A stretch of 64,000 nucleotides of DNA from Neolentinus lepideus HHB14362 ss-1. Taxonomy: Eukaryota > Basidiomycota > Agaricomycetes > Gloeophyllales > Gloeophyllaceae. The stretch covers positions 310,001 to 374,000 of the forward strand of contig KV425564.1 of assembly GCA_001632425.1 (NCBI GenBank), written 5' to 3'. The position numbers and the translations under genes are program-made. The notes beneath the pieces are model-generated. The model was not told the origin of the DNA. It made no database searches and was given only the letters and a program-made list of their open reading frames with translations. Numbering within the stretch: position 1 is the stretch's first letter; each line of letters opens with the position of its first letter. Positions 1 to 13,033 of this stretch are shown one piece after another.

Positions 1-887
1 ATATATTGAGGATCAGCCAAGCAATTGTCAGGGCACGGCTGCCGTGTACAGTTTGAGCATCAGAATCGTCGCGACCTCCAGACAAGACAAACAAGGTGAG
101 ATTCGCTGTCATGGCTGCCAAAGATCGTGCGCGGAAGAACTTTCTCACTTGTTAATGAGTGCGTCGAGTTCATGATCGACAGACCGCAGCAAGACGACTT
201 CCAGAGCCACAGAAAGAAGGCTGTTAGACCAGCTACCAACCAGAACTAATTCGATAACTTGCTCAGCGGGCTGAGCTGGTATTAAAGGTCCCTTGCTGAT
301 TGATTGGTATGGCGGCTGCTGCGCAGTTCGGGAGTAGCGGCAGTATATCCTTAATTTTCATAAGAATACTATTGACAGACATAGCCTCAACACTCACTGG
401 AGGTATCAGCTATGAGACTGGAGATCATGATGGACCTGCCGTACGAGAATGATGTTGTGGCGTTGTACACAGGATCTCATGATCAGGCTGGACTGCGTTC
501 CTGATCCTGAGGATTATAGACTCTGGGAAGGGATAGGACATAAAGTGCTGTAGTGATCTATCCAAGACATACCCATTGCAGGCGAATACGACATGTCCTT
601 GACGTGGAGCTCCGACATAGCCAAGCAGTGTAACATGATGCCGATGCACATGCACGCACGAGATGCAGTAGACGGCACAGTACGTCGCATCGGAGGCAAA
701 TTCCTTTTCGTACAGGATTATTGCTGCGTACAAAGAAGACGCGTAACCATAAACATACCTGAGATGACTGATCCAAGAGTTCCCGTCACCCGGACCATGA
801 TGGTTTCTCAACCGAAACACTTACAACCCGATTCAAGCGCACGCACTTTCAATACGCCCCAAACAGCCGAGAAAACCGGAACATCAT
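1..887. other. Left edge, no supported gene
   Basis: I find no gene that I can support here. Short open frames exist on both strands, but none resembles a known family or shows a coherent exon series. A minus-strand frame at 425-820 has a short hydrophobic stretch that faintly recalls agaricomycete 7TM proteins; this is too weak to call. The right part probably holds the 3' UTR of the minus-strand GatC-like gene. Confidence 0.4.
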
Positions 888-1418
888 TCATTTCCTCCTC
901 CTATCTGTATCCACGACATACATCCCATTCGACGTACGGTATGGCCAAGCTAACAAATCGCGTCCGCGGATCTCCTCTGCCGACACCTCACCAACCGATT
1001 CCGTCAACTCAATACCCATCCCGTCCGCCCAGACGCGTCCGTCTGGTACAGCCTCCTTCTCCTCACCCTGGAGGTCGGGTATCCGGACGGCTTCGACCAG
1101 CTTCACCAGGTTCTCCATCTCCGCTGTAAGCGACGCGAGCTCCGTAGAGTCCTCTTCTGGTGGAAGCAATGCAGATAGTTCGTGCAAATGTTTAAGTTGC
1201 GAGGGCGATATGGAGGGCTTGGGGTAGGAGGAGAGCAGATCGTTGACGGACCAGGTCGGTTGAAGGGGGATGGCGCATTCGTCTGTTTCAATCGTCTCCG
1301 ATTTTCCAAAACGACGGGTAGAATAGTAGCGTCGCATACATTCTAGACGAGATTTATAGGTAATAAAGACCCTGGTGGTCGAGCGCCGCGGCACTACATG
1401 GCGTAAGGACGCAGACAT
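888..1418 (-). CDS. Mitochondrial Glu-tRNA(Gln) amidotransferase GatC/Gta3-like subunit
   Basis: Single-exon protein of 176 residues, read from the ATG at 1418. The N-terminus is rich in Arg, Ser and Thr with almost no acidic residues (many Arg in residues 1-40), as expected of a mitochondrial targeting peptide. The middle contains a stretch with the spacing SPSQLKHLHELSALLPP followed by an amphipathic helix ending LVKLVEAVR. That pattern is typical of fungal GatC/Gta3-domain proteins, which stabilise the GatAB enzyme converting Glu-tRNA(Gln) to Gln-tRNA(Gln) in mitochondria. A longer frame reaches back to 1538, but the ATG at 1418 gives the better presequence. It is divergent from mS34 with only 164 bases between the two starts. 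The family call rests on resemblance recalled from memory. Confidence 0.75.
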   Translation of the reverse strand: MSASLRHVVPRRSTTRVFITYKSRLECMRRYYSTRRFGKSETIETDECAIPLQPTWSVNDLLSSYPKPSISPSQLKHLHELSALLPPEEDSTELASLTAEMENLVKLVEAVRIPDLQGEEKEAVPDGRVWADGMGIELTESVGEVSAEEIRGRDLLAWPYRTSNGMYVVDTDRRRK

Positions 1419-1582
1419 AGACGAATTCGAGTCGGTAACTTTCACTTGCAAGATACAAACCGAAATTTGTCGGAGTTTGAACAGTTCTATCCTCGCTTTG
1501 GTGCGTCGGATTGATGTACATGTCTCGTGCTGGCTCAAACGTCTAATCGCTCTTTCCTGACCTTTGTTTCACGATTGCAGAC

Positions 1583-2049
1583 ATGGCGAGGCCAGCCATT
1601 GGAAATGTTGCTCAGGCGCTCCAGAACCTCATTGGTAAACCTCCCTCGGTACTATCTACTCGACCTGGAAACCTCTACCAGGTACTCTCCCGAAGCCCAG
1701 ATGGTGGTGTCGGCAGGAAAGTCCACCAGCAGCGATGGTCCTCTAAAGGGATTGATGGCTCCTATTGGGAGATCACAAAAACAGAATTCAAGTTGCAGGG
1801 TGCACATGGGAAGGCGTGGGGTGTACTATACTGGCGAGGTGTGTTCACCGACTCAACCTTTCACAGCCTCTCAATGCTCATACATTACTGCTAGGCAAGC
1901 GAATACATCCGAAACCTACGCGTATTTCAGGTGCTCTCAAATATTCCTGGAAGGAGGGCATCTCGCACTCAAGCATCGCACCCCATGGGGTGACGCCGAA
2001 AGAACTGTCATCAATACCTGAGGCAGTACTCTACGAGTCAAAACAGTGA
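1583..2049 (+). CDS. Mitochondrial small ribosomal subunit protein mS34
   Basis: Two exons, 1583-1838 and 1895-2049, joined at a GT-AG intron of 56 bases. The split codon gives Gly and the phases agree, yielding 136 residues. The diagnostic stretch is YWEITKTEFKLQGAHGKAWG followed by a short hydrophobic run and Arg-Gly. It matches the core of mammalian MRPS34, where the same Tyr-Trp, His-Gly-Lys-Ala-Trp-Gly pattern is present. The protein is a structural component of the mitochondrial 37S subunit. The C-terminal exon is basic at first and ends in a neutral tail. The gene shares a short divergent promoter with the GatC-like gene, so both neighbours act in mitochondrial translation. Confidence 0.85.
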
Positions 2050-2464
2050 CGGGTTTTCGGTATCTCTGGGACCCTCTGTGTGATGAGGCGTCTCGTATAT
2101 CGCGACTCTTGAGGTCGATACGTACCATCGTTACCCTAAGCTGAAGCTCGAGATGGGGAAGGAAGGAGAGGGATTGTTGTGTCACCATAAAACAATATTA
2201 ACGGCAGGGACTTATGCCATATTTCATGCTTTCTGACACTGCGTGGACCTTGTACATTAGTTGTAATGCGGTCTCTAATGCACTTCCTCTGAGTATCTTT
2301 TTGTGAATTTGAAGAGGACACGTGGGAAGCACTGGAATTCCATGTCTGCTCGCACCGATCAGATTCTCCGGATAACCAGCGCACTCTTCGCCTTTGCAAC
2401 CTCTGTTTCATCTCTTGTTTCCTCTGTCTCACTTGAAGATAATCTATTGCGATTGTGGCCGGCC
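2050..2464. other. Intergenic, mS34 3' end to ACBP promoter
   Basis: 415 bases between two plus-strand genes. I see no conserved coding signal. Open frames on the minus strand here have no recognisable family. It should contain the mS34 terminator and the promoter of the acyl-CoA-binding gene. Confidence 0.5.
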
Positions 2465-4152
2465 ATGAACTCACGCGACCTCATCGACACGCAATTCGAC
2501 CGGGCAGTGGAGATAGTCCAGAGTCTACCTAAGAATGGGCCGATACAGACGGGGTACGAGGAGAAGTTGACTATGTATAGGTGAGTCAGAGCACTTTGTA
2601 TCTCCCTTCACCATAATTGAGGATGTTGTGTAGTCTGTACAAGCAAGGTGCTTGACCTACTGGATGTCTGCTGTGATGGAGCAAGCACTGATAGAATTGG
2701 GCATGCTGCAGCGACCGTCGGAAATGTCAAGTCACCCCGCCCAGGTATATTTGATATGCTGGGACGCGCGAAATGGTATGCTCATGTTTCTCGGGGAGAT
2801 CTCACGCGCCGCTTGACATATATCTTTTAGGGACGCGTGGGCGAAGCATAAAGACCTTGATCCGTACGAGGCCAAGTGGTTATATGTCGATGCCCTTCTG
2901 AAGGTGGCAACTGTTCTATTCATTTTTTGAGCTAGACTGAGTGAATGTCTAGGTTTTGCGCCGATACTCTGACAAGACCATCGCGAGAGACTACGTAAGA
3001 GAACTAGAGTCGTATGGCGGGGACCCATCCAACCTCGTCATGAGCCGTGAGTTGTAATCTTTGTTTCGGTTGTAACCGCTCTGCTCACCCATTTCCCTGA
3101 CAGGCTCATTGTCGAAAACACCAAGGACAAGTTCTTCAGCATCCACCACGTCCGAAGAGCACTCGTCCCCATCGACATACCCTCCGCCACCCGAACTTCG
3201 ACGAGACGGTCTGTCACTTTCAATTCCCGGTGCCCACGTACCTCACGAATCATCACCCTCAGACGACTCCTCTGATGACGAGGGGCATGACAAGGTGCCC
3301 GCTAACCTTACTTCTCCGTCCGCCTACAACCGCCCACAATCCTCCCTTTCCTCTCATCGCTATCGCACGCCCATGGCCGGCTCTCTCGCAATGTCCCCAC
3401 CTCCATCAATACCCCAAGGTCCAACAGTGAATATCCCTGCCACACAACCACATCCAGGCTTCGAGAACGTCGCCGCCTTTGAGGGCACCCTGTCGCCGCC
3501 CCGTAGCCGCCCCACATCCACTCACCCCCCGCTCGCATCATATCAGAGCCCGTACTCGCAGTCCTCTGCGCAGATGTTCCCTTCGCCGGCAACATATCGC
3601 GCACCGTCTGTGCACCAGTTTCCACCGCCACCGAGACAGTACAGCTCTGGCAACGTCTTGTCCGTCCAGCAACGCGCGCTAGAGAACCTACAGGCCCATG
3701 TGGCCGCACTCACAGAGCGCCTCGAAACCCTAGAGGCACTTACAGGACACCCTCGGCGCTCGACCCAGTCTCTGGCATCTCGACTAGGTGGCTCAGGTCG
3801 CGGTAGTCCCGACGACGGCCACGACGAGTACGATGCCTGGAATTTCAACTTCAACTTCGAAGACATGGGCATGTGGTCCCTAGTCCTCCGGCCGCTCTCG
3901 CGAATAACGTCGCATCTGCGCCAACTGTTAAATTTTCTCGCACACGAGAATCGGTCCCCGACATTGATTGTCGTGCGCCGGCTGTTCTTGGATATCTCTT
4001 TTGTCTTGATTATGCTCGGCTTAGCTAAACTTATCTGGAAGAAGACGGGGGTGCGGAGGAGAGAGGTGAACGCGGCACTTGTCGTGCTATGGAGAGCCGT
4101 TGTTGGGAGAACAACCTCGCCTCAGCGAGTGATGGTTGATCGAGGTGTCTAG
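2465..4152 (+). CDS. Acyl-CoA-binding protein with C-terminal membrane anchor (Atg37/ACBD5-like)
   Basis: Six exons: 2465-2580, 2634-2647 (14 bases), 2712-2775, 2831-2903, 2953-3046 and about 3104-4152, giving 469 residues. The N-terminal 90 residues form an ACBP domain: SLYKQATVGNV, then RPGIFDMLGRAKWDAW, then EAKWLYVDALLKVLRRY. These carry the Tyr, Lys and Trp residues that bind the CoA head group. A Ser/Pro-rich, probably disordered middle follows. Around residue 195 of the last exon is a short coiled coil (the ALENLQAHVAALTERLETLE region). Near the C-terminus is one hydrophobic segment (FLDISFVLIMLGLAKLIW) followed by a basic tail. This order (ACBD, coiled coil, tail anchor) is that of ACBD5 and fungal Atg37, which sit in the peroxisomal membrane and act in very-long-chain acyl-CoA handling and pexophagy. 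The peroxisomal location is inferred. Confidence 0.88.
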
Positions 4153-4421
4153 TTACTGTCCTATATTCCCCCCATCTAACTATTGCTATCGTTGCTCGTT
4201 GTATTCCGTGAATCGCGGGGTCATGGATCCGTGATGTCCCATTCGTATACGCACTATTCTAATTGCTATTTATTGTGTCTGCGGCAAACTGCACACGCTC
4301 CAACCAAAACAACTAAGATACGACACTCTAAGAGTACGATACGCCTAGGTAATACAGGTGCATCATTTGAACTTGGATCCTTGATCTTGTAGATGGCAGC
4401 ACTCATCGGAACTATCGCAGA

Positions 4422-6120
4422 CTATCCCTTGAACGGGTTGCAGCCGCCACAAACAGCGCTTCTCACGGCGAAGCTAGCGGCGCTCCCGAGAACCAAGCCA
4501 GTCACTAGAGAAAAACTCGCGACCGTAGCGGCAATGTCGATGTCCTGCTTCCTTCCTTTCAGCCTTCGGTTGTGTTCGAGTGAAGCGGCCGACATCATTG
4601 TCATACTGCACACATATCCATTCGACAGGCCGAAAAGCAGCAATAACACAAAGAACGCAATGTCTGAGTTGATAACAGGTGTGGACGAGGATGTTACAGA
4701 TGACGAGTCCCCTTGTTGAAGATTGCACATGAGGAAGAGGGGGATAAATATTGTGCGCGCGAAAGACATGGCTGCCAGCCGGCGGGCTGACCAGATGAGT
4801 AGCGAGGGTATGGAACAGAGATAACGGCCTATGAAGTCACCGATATTGTAGAGCAGGAAATGGAGAGCGGAGAACAGGAGTGGATGGGTTGCGGGATTGG
4901 TGGGATGTATTGATATTGTTATGGGTGGGAATACAGCCTGCAATGGATACTTTAGAATAAATAAGATATGACCGAAGGAATTGACGTACAAGTGTCACGA
5001 CGAAAATATATGCTACAGATAATTCATAGATAAGGTTTGCTTTCGCAACTCTGATTATATTCGCCCTCGCGTCTGGGCGTCTGCGGGCACTTGATACGAG
5101 GCCATGTGTTTCGGCAGTCTGATCATCGTCAGCGGGTGGTGTTACTACCTTGCCAGGGCCATCTTCGGACATGACCACAGCATTGTAGGCAGGTAAGCGT
5201 GTCATCCACACGTACACTGCCGCGGAGACTAGTAAGAACAAGAAAGACAAGCCGAAGAAGACGAAAGCGGATTTCTCTTCTGCTTTGCCATCAGTAATGG
5301 GGTCCCTTGGGGCAATTGTAGAGGAAGGGGAGTCTGAATCGTGGACAGATGCAGCCGCGCTCAGCACTTGCACCAAGCTTACTGCTACTCCCACTGCTGC
5401 CTGGCCAGAGAACAATGATTGCATAGCACCGGGTCCGAATAGGGAGGCGACCGCGATGACCGAGGTCTGCAAATAAGATCCAGCGCCTGCTTGAGCTATC
5501 CCATTGACAATGACGAACGCGAAGAACAGTCCAGGCGGGCCATGTGTATATGTGCTTAATGTCAATAGCAGTGTGAGGACAGCTAAAGCCATCATGGCTG
5601 ACAACACCCGCCTAGCTGGCGAAGCCTGAGATGGTATATCACGACGTATTCGGCATCACAATGCACATACACGAACCTGTTTCGATGTCGCCGTGGCATG
5701 CGCCAGAAATCCGAAATTCGAGATAGTGAAAGTTATGGAGAGATATGAGCTAAATGTGCTCGCAAGTGATGTCCCTGAAAGACGCGATATAAAGTATGGC
5801 GTGGCTGTGATCAAAGCTATTCCACGATGCACTTAGTCCGCGCAATTCGAGGCACACGACTATCACTCACCATTCCACGGCAACAACACTGCACTGCCCA
5901 GAATGAAGTGCACCCACCGGATCCTCGGATCCAGGTACCCAGCTACCACTGGTTCGTCTAGCACATCCTCATCCTCCGCCTCGCTCAGCTCAACGTCGGT
6001 GTCAGATATCGACAGACACCGGGGCGCGGGATTGGCAGCAACCGGAGCCTGGGGGATCGCGTGGTAGAGCGCATCCGACGACGAAACAGACAGAGAACGC
6101 TTTTGATTGCCAGGCCTCAT
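4422..6120 (-). CDS. Equilibrative nucleoside transporter (ENT/SLC29 family)
   Basis: Four exons on the minus strand: 5871-6120, 5677-5816, 4990-5625 and 4422-4937. Phases agree and the product is 513 residues. The first exon encodes an acidic cytosolic N-terminus, then the family hallmark ILGSAVLLPWN in the first membrane segment, continued by ALITATPYFISRL in exon 2. Further hydrophobic segments follow, separated by a hydrophilic loop rich in Asp, Ser and Pro (exon 3). The last exon has the conserved YNIGDFIGRY helix, then a loop and the final helices with LFGLSNGYVCSM and LVTGLVLGSAASF. These features define ENT proteins, which carry nucleosides or nucleobases; the yeast relative Fun26 acts at the vacuole. 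Substrate and membrane cannot be told from sequence alone. Confidence 0.9.
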
Positions 6121-6330
6121 GACAATGTTGTTCACTTAAAAGTGCTAAGTGCTACCAGGACAGTGCATCTTAATGCCTGACTAAGGAAGGGCGGTCCGCG
6201 TTCCCACAGCACGGCCGGGTTAGGAATACCACCTTCCAATTCTGACGATCTTACCCGTGGCAGGGCAGGTGTACTCGAATCAAAGGGCATAAGTCGGAGA
6301 GAAGTACGACATTTACATGTAACTGGATGA

Positions 6331-8232
6331 TCATTGCTGTTTCCTGCTGTCTAGAGTCTTGGCAATCCGATCAAAACCCAAGTCTAGATAATCCCGCCTC
6401 ACGCAGAACGTAAACCGGAACCAGCCGGGGATGGGGTATCCATAAGACGACCCTACAGGACGGGAGAGATGTTAGTCGAATCGACACTTCGTGTTCTTTT
6501 CTCACCTGAAGCCACGTATACCCCGTTCCTGATAAATGAATAAAAGAGGTCCGTTTCTTGTTCCGCTGGTGTCGCTAGCTTCTTGCCGGAGTCGTCGGTC
6601 TGCCGCAGATAACTGCGCAGATCGACTAGATAACGGAAATAATGTCAGGGCACTTTCTGCAGAAATTACCTAGTCATACGTACTGAATATGAAGTGAGCA
6701 GCCTCAGGCTGGATTATAGGTACGTTGTGCTTGCTGAAGAAGTCCTGGCAATGCTGCAGGGTCTTCCCTAGCCTTATCTGGTTAGTTGTAACCACTCTCT
6801 CAAGCATCTGATCATCATTCAGGAGCGCTGACCAAAGTGCATCCTGCAAAGCCATCAGTTAGTTCGATGGTATGACGTGGTGCGGAGCAACTCACTGAAG
6901 GCGAAGACACCTTCATCAGGAGCGAAGTTCCCAACAACGTCTTCCGTAATTGAGGATTGTGCTGGGTAACGAAGACGCCTGATATAGCTGCCATGAGACA
7001 CTATTATATTCAACTGGCATCCGACGCCTCACCTAGCCTCAACCCATTCGCACCAAAATCCTTACTCATCCCGTAAAGCACATGCACCCTAGCAGGATCG
7101 CACCCCGTTTCCCTCCTCACATCCACATTTAGCATACTCACGAAATCCCGCTTCGTTCCCGCTCTCTCCTTCTCCTTGTTAGCAAATTGACTCAGCGCGT
7201 ATATCTCATCACACAGCAGATGCAAGTTCCACCGCTCTACAAACTCGCAGTACGCGAGGAGCGTCGCGCGTGGGTAGTTGAAGCCGAGGGGGTTATTGGG
7301 GTTGCATAGGATCACGGCACGCGGGCGGATGAATGGGCTGGAAGACATGTATGCGTCGAAGGCGGCGAGCGTCGATGGGGACGAGGGGTCTTCTGTGCCA
7401 ACGTCGATCCCGATAAGGTGGCACCCTGCGCGACAGGAGATGTCGTTGATGAAACCGCCTGTACATCTTCCATGAGCCGATGTAGACTAGTTGATATCCA
7501 TATGAACGCACTGTAGAAGGGATTCGCCACCAAGATGCCTTCCCCCTCATCACACAGCATGTGCGTGAGCTGGTCTAAACTACATTGCAGTCAGATTCAG
7601 GCTTAACAAACTTATAATTCGCACTTACATAGCACTCTGCCCTGCCCCGCATATGAGATGCTCGTGCAGCACCGGCTTCAGTGGCTTAAAGTGCCGATCT
7701 AGCAAGCGTATGACCGCATCGAAAAGCCTCTTGGAACCTGCACACGAGTCCCCTAGTGTGAGATAGAGTCAGATTCGCATAAGGGACCTTGAGATGCGCT
7801 CTGGAACATACCGTATGTGAAGTCCAAGTCTTGCAGGTCCAAGTGGGAGTTGAAGTACTGCCGTTTCGTGAGGCTTGCCAGGACCGTGATCCAGAGAGCT
7901 GGCCTACCTCCTTCAATTCAGCTTGCATCAAGGTCTATAATGATTATTCGGATTGTATTCTCCCGTGAACACCTGCCTTACGCACGTTCTCGGCCACACC
8001 AAAGTTGATCAGTCCATTTACATTCTGCGATGAATACTACGGCAATTGTCAGCAATATATTACATGGGACGTGTCAGCCACACACCTGTTTATTCAACAA
8101 ATCCTCGAACTTTTCTATAAACGCCGCGGAGGCCTGCGACCCCTTCGACCGATTCGACAGTCTGGGTAGCGTCTTCTCCGGTCCCGGGAGCTCGAAATTG
8201 TTCATAGTAAGCGCTAGCGTAATGGACGACAT
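6331..8232 (-). CDS. PLP-dependent class I/II aminotransferase, ACC synthase-like
   Basis: About nine to ten exons between the ATG at 8232 and the stop at 6331. Exon 1 is 8086-8232 and exon 2 starts at 8024. Features in order: LINFGVAENTLMQAEL, then YFNSHLDLQDLDFTYGDS, GAGQSAILDQLTHMLCDEGE, ILVANPFYSGF, VILCNPNNPLG, HLLCDEIYALSQF, and the cofactor-lysine motif YGMSKDFGANGLRLG. The C-terminus reads GWFRFTFCVRRDYLDLG. This motif series is that of 1-aminocyclopropane-1-carboxylate synthase-like fold-type I enzymes, widespread in fungi. True ACC synthase activity (S-adenosylmethionine to ACC) is not established for most fungal members, some of which are plain transaminases or lyases. It lies tail-to-head with Vfa1 on the same strand, 398 bases apart. 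Confidence 0.88.
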
Positions 8233-8630
8233 CGTACGCTGCCCAAGTCGAGATGTGCTTGCGGAAGATGACTTGAGTATGGCAGAGTCTACAAGTCTCC
8301 GAGAGAGACATTAGCTTGATATCGGTCTCTCTAGATGCTACCGGACCGGTGGAAGGAATTAAGCAGGGACACTAGGGAGCATGTCTCGTCATAATCCCAG
8401 CATATCCGTGGATAGCAGGTCCACGGTCTCCGATAAGCATCTTACGATGCCATAACGGAAGGCCGAGAAATGATAAGGACTGGAGAATGGTGGTCCACTG
8501 TACACACAAAGGACGTTTGACGAAACGATCGGCGTCGGGTTTCGACATGATCGACTTGAAAACATTGTAGGATATAGGGATTCCGAATTACACAAAACAT
8601 ACATACTACGCAAGATAACCACACAATCCG
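8233..8630. other. Intergenic, ACC-synthase-like promoter region
   Basis: 398 bases between the start of the aminotransferase gene and the stop of Vfa1, both on the minus strand. Open frames here resemble nothing known. It should hold the aminotransferase promoter and the Vfa1 3' UTR. Confidence 0.45.
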
Positions 8631-9284
8631 TCATGGGCCCTGCACTACAGTTCGTGGAGCATTGGGCAAACGAGGTGCCATTTCCTTCGCCTGCGCAGTC
8701 TGCCGGCGTTTACGATGTTCAACGAGACGCATGGCAAAGATGTCACGATGCAATGTGAAGCGCTGATAGGCAGGAATAGCAGGGGGCTTTGCAGAGGCAG
8801 CCGCAGAAGAGCTGGGAGAAGACACCAGTGATTTGGGATTGGAGGGGGGAGGTGCTGCTTTCTGCTCCTGCTGATCGTCCTTGTCCTCGTCCTTGTCCTC
8901 GTCCTTTCCCTTGTCAGTGTCCTTCTCCTTCTCTTTCCCCTTTTCCTTCGTTTTCTCCTGTTTCTTTCTCTGACGTTCCTCCCACTCGGCCTTCACCTTT
9001 GCGATCTCCTCTGGACTTAGACCCATCTTCTTGGCCCCACCTGCATCTACCCCGTCACTCGTCTCAGCCACAGCGGAGGCGAACCCAGGATCTTTCAGGT
9101 GACCATCACATGCGTAGATGAAATCGGTCGTGTTCGCGGTGGCAAGAACGGTAGTGGTCGGTTTATAACAGATCCAACATGCCTTTGGTGTGCCTACTGT
9201 CTACTTGCGGAGCCGATGTGTGCGGGGCAGACATATGACTAGAAAACGACTCACTCTCTTGTAGTAGAGGTTTGTGAAGGACAT
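8631..9284 (-). CDS. VFA1: Vps4-associated protein Vfa1
   Basis: Two exons on the minus strand. The first starts at the ATG at 9284 and encodes MSFTNLYYKR. The second resumes near 9174 with TPKACWICYKPTTTVLAT, TDFIYACDGHLKDPGFAS, a charged Lys/Glu/Asp-rich middle, and a C-terminal helix. The paired CxxC-like cysteines followed by the CDGHLKDPGFA motif are the hallmark of the Vfa1 family, proteins that bind the ESCRT ATPase Vps4 and modulate its activity at endosomes. The exact first splice junction is unclear. The strong GTGAGT donor right after KR gives the wrong phase for the second exon; a GTCGTT donor four bases later fits. Confidence 0.85.
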
Positions 9285-9478
9285 GCGTGTCAGCTGTGGC
9301 GTGGCGTGGCGGGCTGAGTAATGCCGCCAGTAATAGTTTCGCTTGAATGTTACGGAGATCGATGGTCACTAGTAAGCGTCACGAGTGAAAGGAACTCGGA
9401 ATGACTATGGAAGTCGCGAACATGACCAGTTCTATCTTTGAGCCGGTGTATCGGAGCACCCAGTGTGAACGAAAAACG

Positions 9479-11232
<1,754 letters not shown>

Positions 11233-11451
11233 GTGTCCGAGGGGTATAAGAAGCAAGAATCCTTTTGTAGCGATAATGAACATGTACTTCTTGCGTCAGC
11301 CGCAGCATGTATGATATTCTCAACAGTCCCTCGATTTGTGCTGCATCGTGCGCGTGTCTGTCTGCCGCCGGAGAGTTGAGTGTATCTATGTATTGGGCAA
11401 GCCATAACGCGGAAGCACAAGCAAAGCAAAATGACAAGGTAAAGTACACTC

Positions 11452-12779
11452 CTATGAGCTGGCGGGTGCAATCACGGGCACACCCTCGGGAATGACCTGG
11501 TTGTCGGCCATCGCCAGGCTCAACTCGCGCAACCTCTTCTCCTGCCTGGCTGCCTTCTTCGCCTTCCTAACCTGCTTCCTCTGTAACTTCGCCAGTGCAC
11601 CGCGATTGACCCACCTCCTCTTCTTCTCCGCCTTGTGCATCTCCTCGACCTTCTCGCGCCACCTGAATGCCGCCCACGCACGCGCCTCCTTCGCGGTCTT
11701 GTGCTTCTGCATCTTCGAGGGCGTCATCTCGGCCTTGATGTAGTCCTGCAAGAGCTCGCGCTTGAATGCCTGGAATGCTTGCCAGCGCTGCTGCTTCTTT
11801 GCGCGCGAGTGCGGGGGCGAGAGTTCCTTCTCAACGTGCACCTCGAGTGCGGCGGCCTGGTCGTACGGGGCACCAGGGTTCAGAATAGAGTTGAGGTATT
11901 TGCGCTCTTGCTTGGCTTGGAGGTGCTGTCGCGGGACTGGGTCGAGAAGTCGGGTAGTGATGGGAGCGGGCTTGTAGGTGATTGCAGTGACGACATCTGC
12001 GGGGGTGTCGTAGTCGGTTCCTGGCACGCGCGCATAAGCATTAGATGAAAGCCGGACCAGCGGAGCTGCAGCATACGTTGTAACTTCTCAGGTGGTTCCT
12101 TCTCAGGCCACGGGATGGAGATCCTTTCTTTTGGATTATGCGACTCTTTGGTCCAGTAAGGGAGACGAGGGGTAGTGTTCACTGCGAAGCGTTGCCACAC
12201 GTAGCAATGTTTCGAGCTGTCCCATACAGCCTTTGAGGTTCCTAGCCGAGTCGCGAAAACGCTAAAATGTTGACAATTTATATTCGTAGGAGAACACAGA
12301 AAGATGTGATACTGACGGGACGATCTGAGTCTCAGTAGACCCTGCTGGTGGCGGATATTCGTGCTTGCCGATGAACAGCTGGCACTTGGAATAGTGCACG
12401 TTCAGTGCTTGTGGCGATGATTGCTTGTTTTCTCCTTCCTACGAAAGAAAGTAAATTGATGTTCCGAAGACCATAGATAATGCGCACAAACATTTTTCGG
12501 AGCTCTCAAGTACACGCGATTGGCGAATCGGTTAATACTGAGCACCTCCCGTACCATGCCTTCCCTATCACCCAAGACACGAACCTGGTCTCCCGGTACG
12601 ATGTTCCAATATTTAATACGGTCATGTGTTTGGACGGCCTTGCTCGTAGGGTCATGGAAGGAGGTACGCTTCAACCACCACCGCGGTATAGAGTCGAGAT
12701 GGCGGAAATCCCGTAACACAGGAGAGCTTGTAGCCGCACGGACCAGCTGGTTCCTCCTTAAGGAGGTAACCTTAGACAT
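11452..12779 (-). CDS. MRPL40: Mitochondrial large subunit ribosomal protein uL24m
   Basis: Four exons on the minus strand: 12492-12779, 12317-12438, 12077-12261 and 11452-12020. All phases agree, giving 387 residues. The first exon contains a KOW motif (KYWNIVPGDQVRVLGDREG, then VREVLSINRFANRVYL), the RNA-binding core of uL24. The middle exons carry a fungal extension (NVHYSKCQLFIG, then PVFATRLG, then KLPYWTK-type segments). The last exon begins with TDYDTPADVVTAITYKP and is rich in Lys, Arg and Ala with long helices. uL24 is an early assembly protein of the large subunit. Yeast Mrpl40 is shorter (about 300 residues). It converges with the ADH gene, with 219 bases between the stops. Confidence 0.88.
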
Positions 12780-13033
12780 GTTGGAAATAACGCCTAGAAC
12801 AGGAGGAAGGACAGCTCAGCTACATTCACTCAATTCGAGCGAAAGTAGCAGCCACTACACCCGAACGAGAAATTTGGCTTACGTAAGCGAGAACACACTG
12901 GATTATCCTGAGTTGACACTATGGCTACAACTACAACACAAGGTACACTAGGGCTACCAAGGTAAAGAATAAAATAGGATTCCAGTCATACAGTAAATAT
13001 CTTGAGACCGTTCAGATGAAGGTACTGAGGGTA

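Noticed and set aside
425..820. Minus-strand 131-codon frame with a 7TM-like hydrophobic stretch
   Set aside because: It starts with GTG, spans a likely splice donor (GTATGT) and continues into no recognisable exon; the resemblance is to a short generic stretch.
593..1129. Plus-strand 178-codon frame
   Set aside because: It overlaps the GatC-like gene on the opposite strand and has low-complexity Pro/Arg composition without family resemblance.
3308..3872. Antisense frames over the Ser/Pro-rich part of the ACBP gene
   Set aside because: Shadows of a real coding exon in skewed GC composition; no family match.
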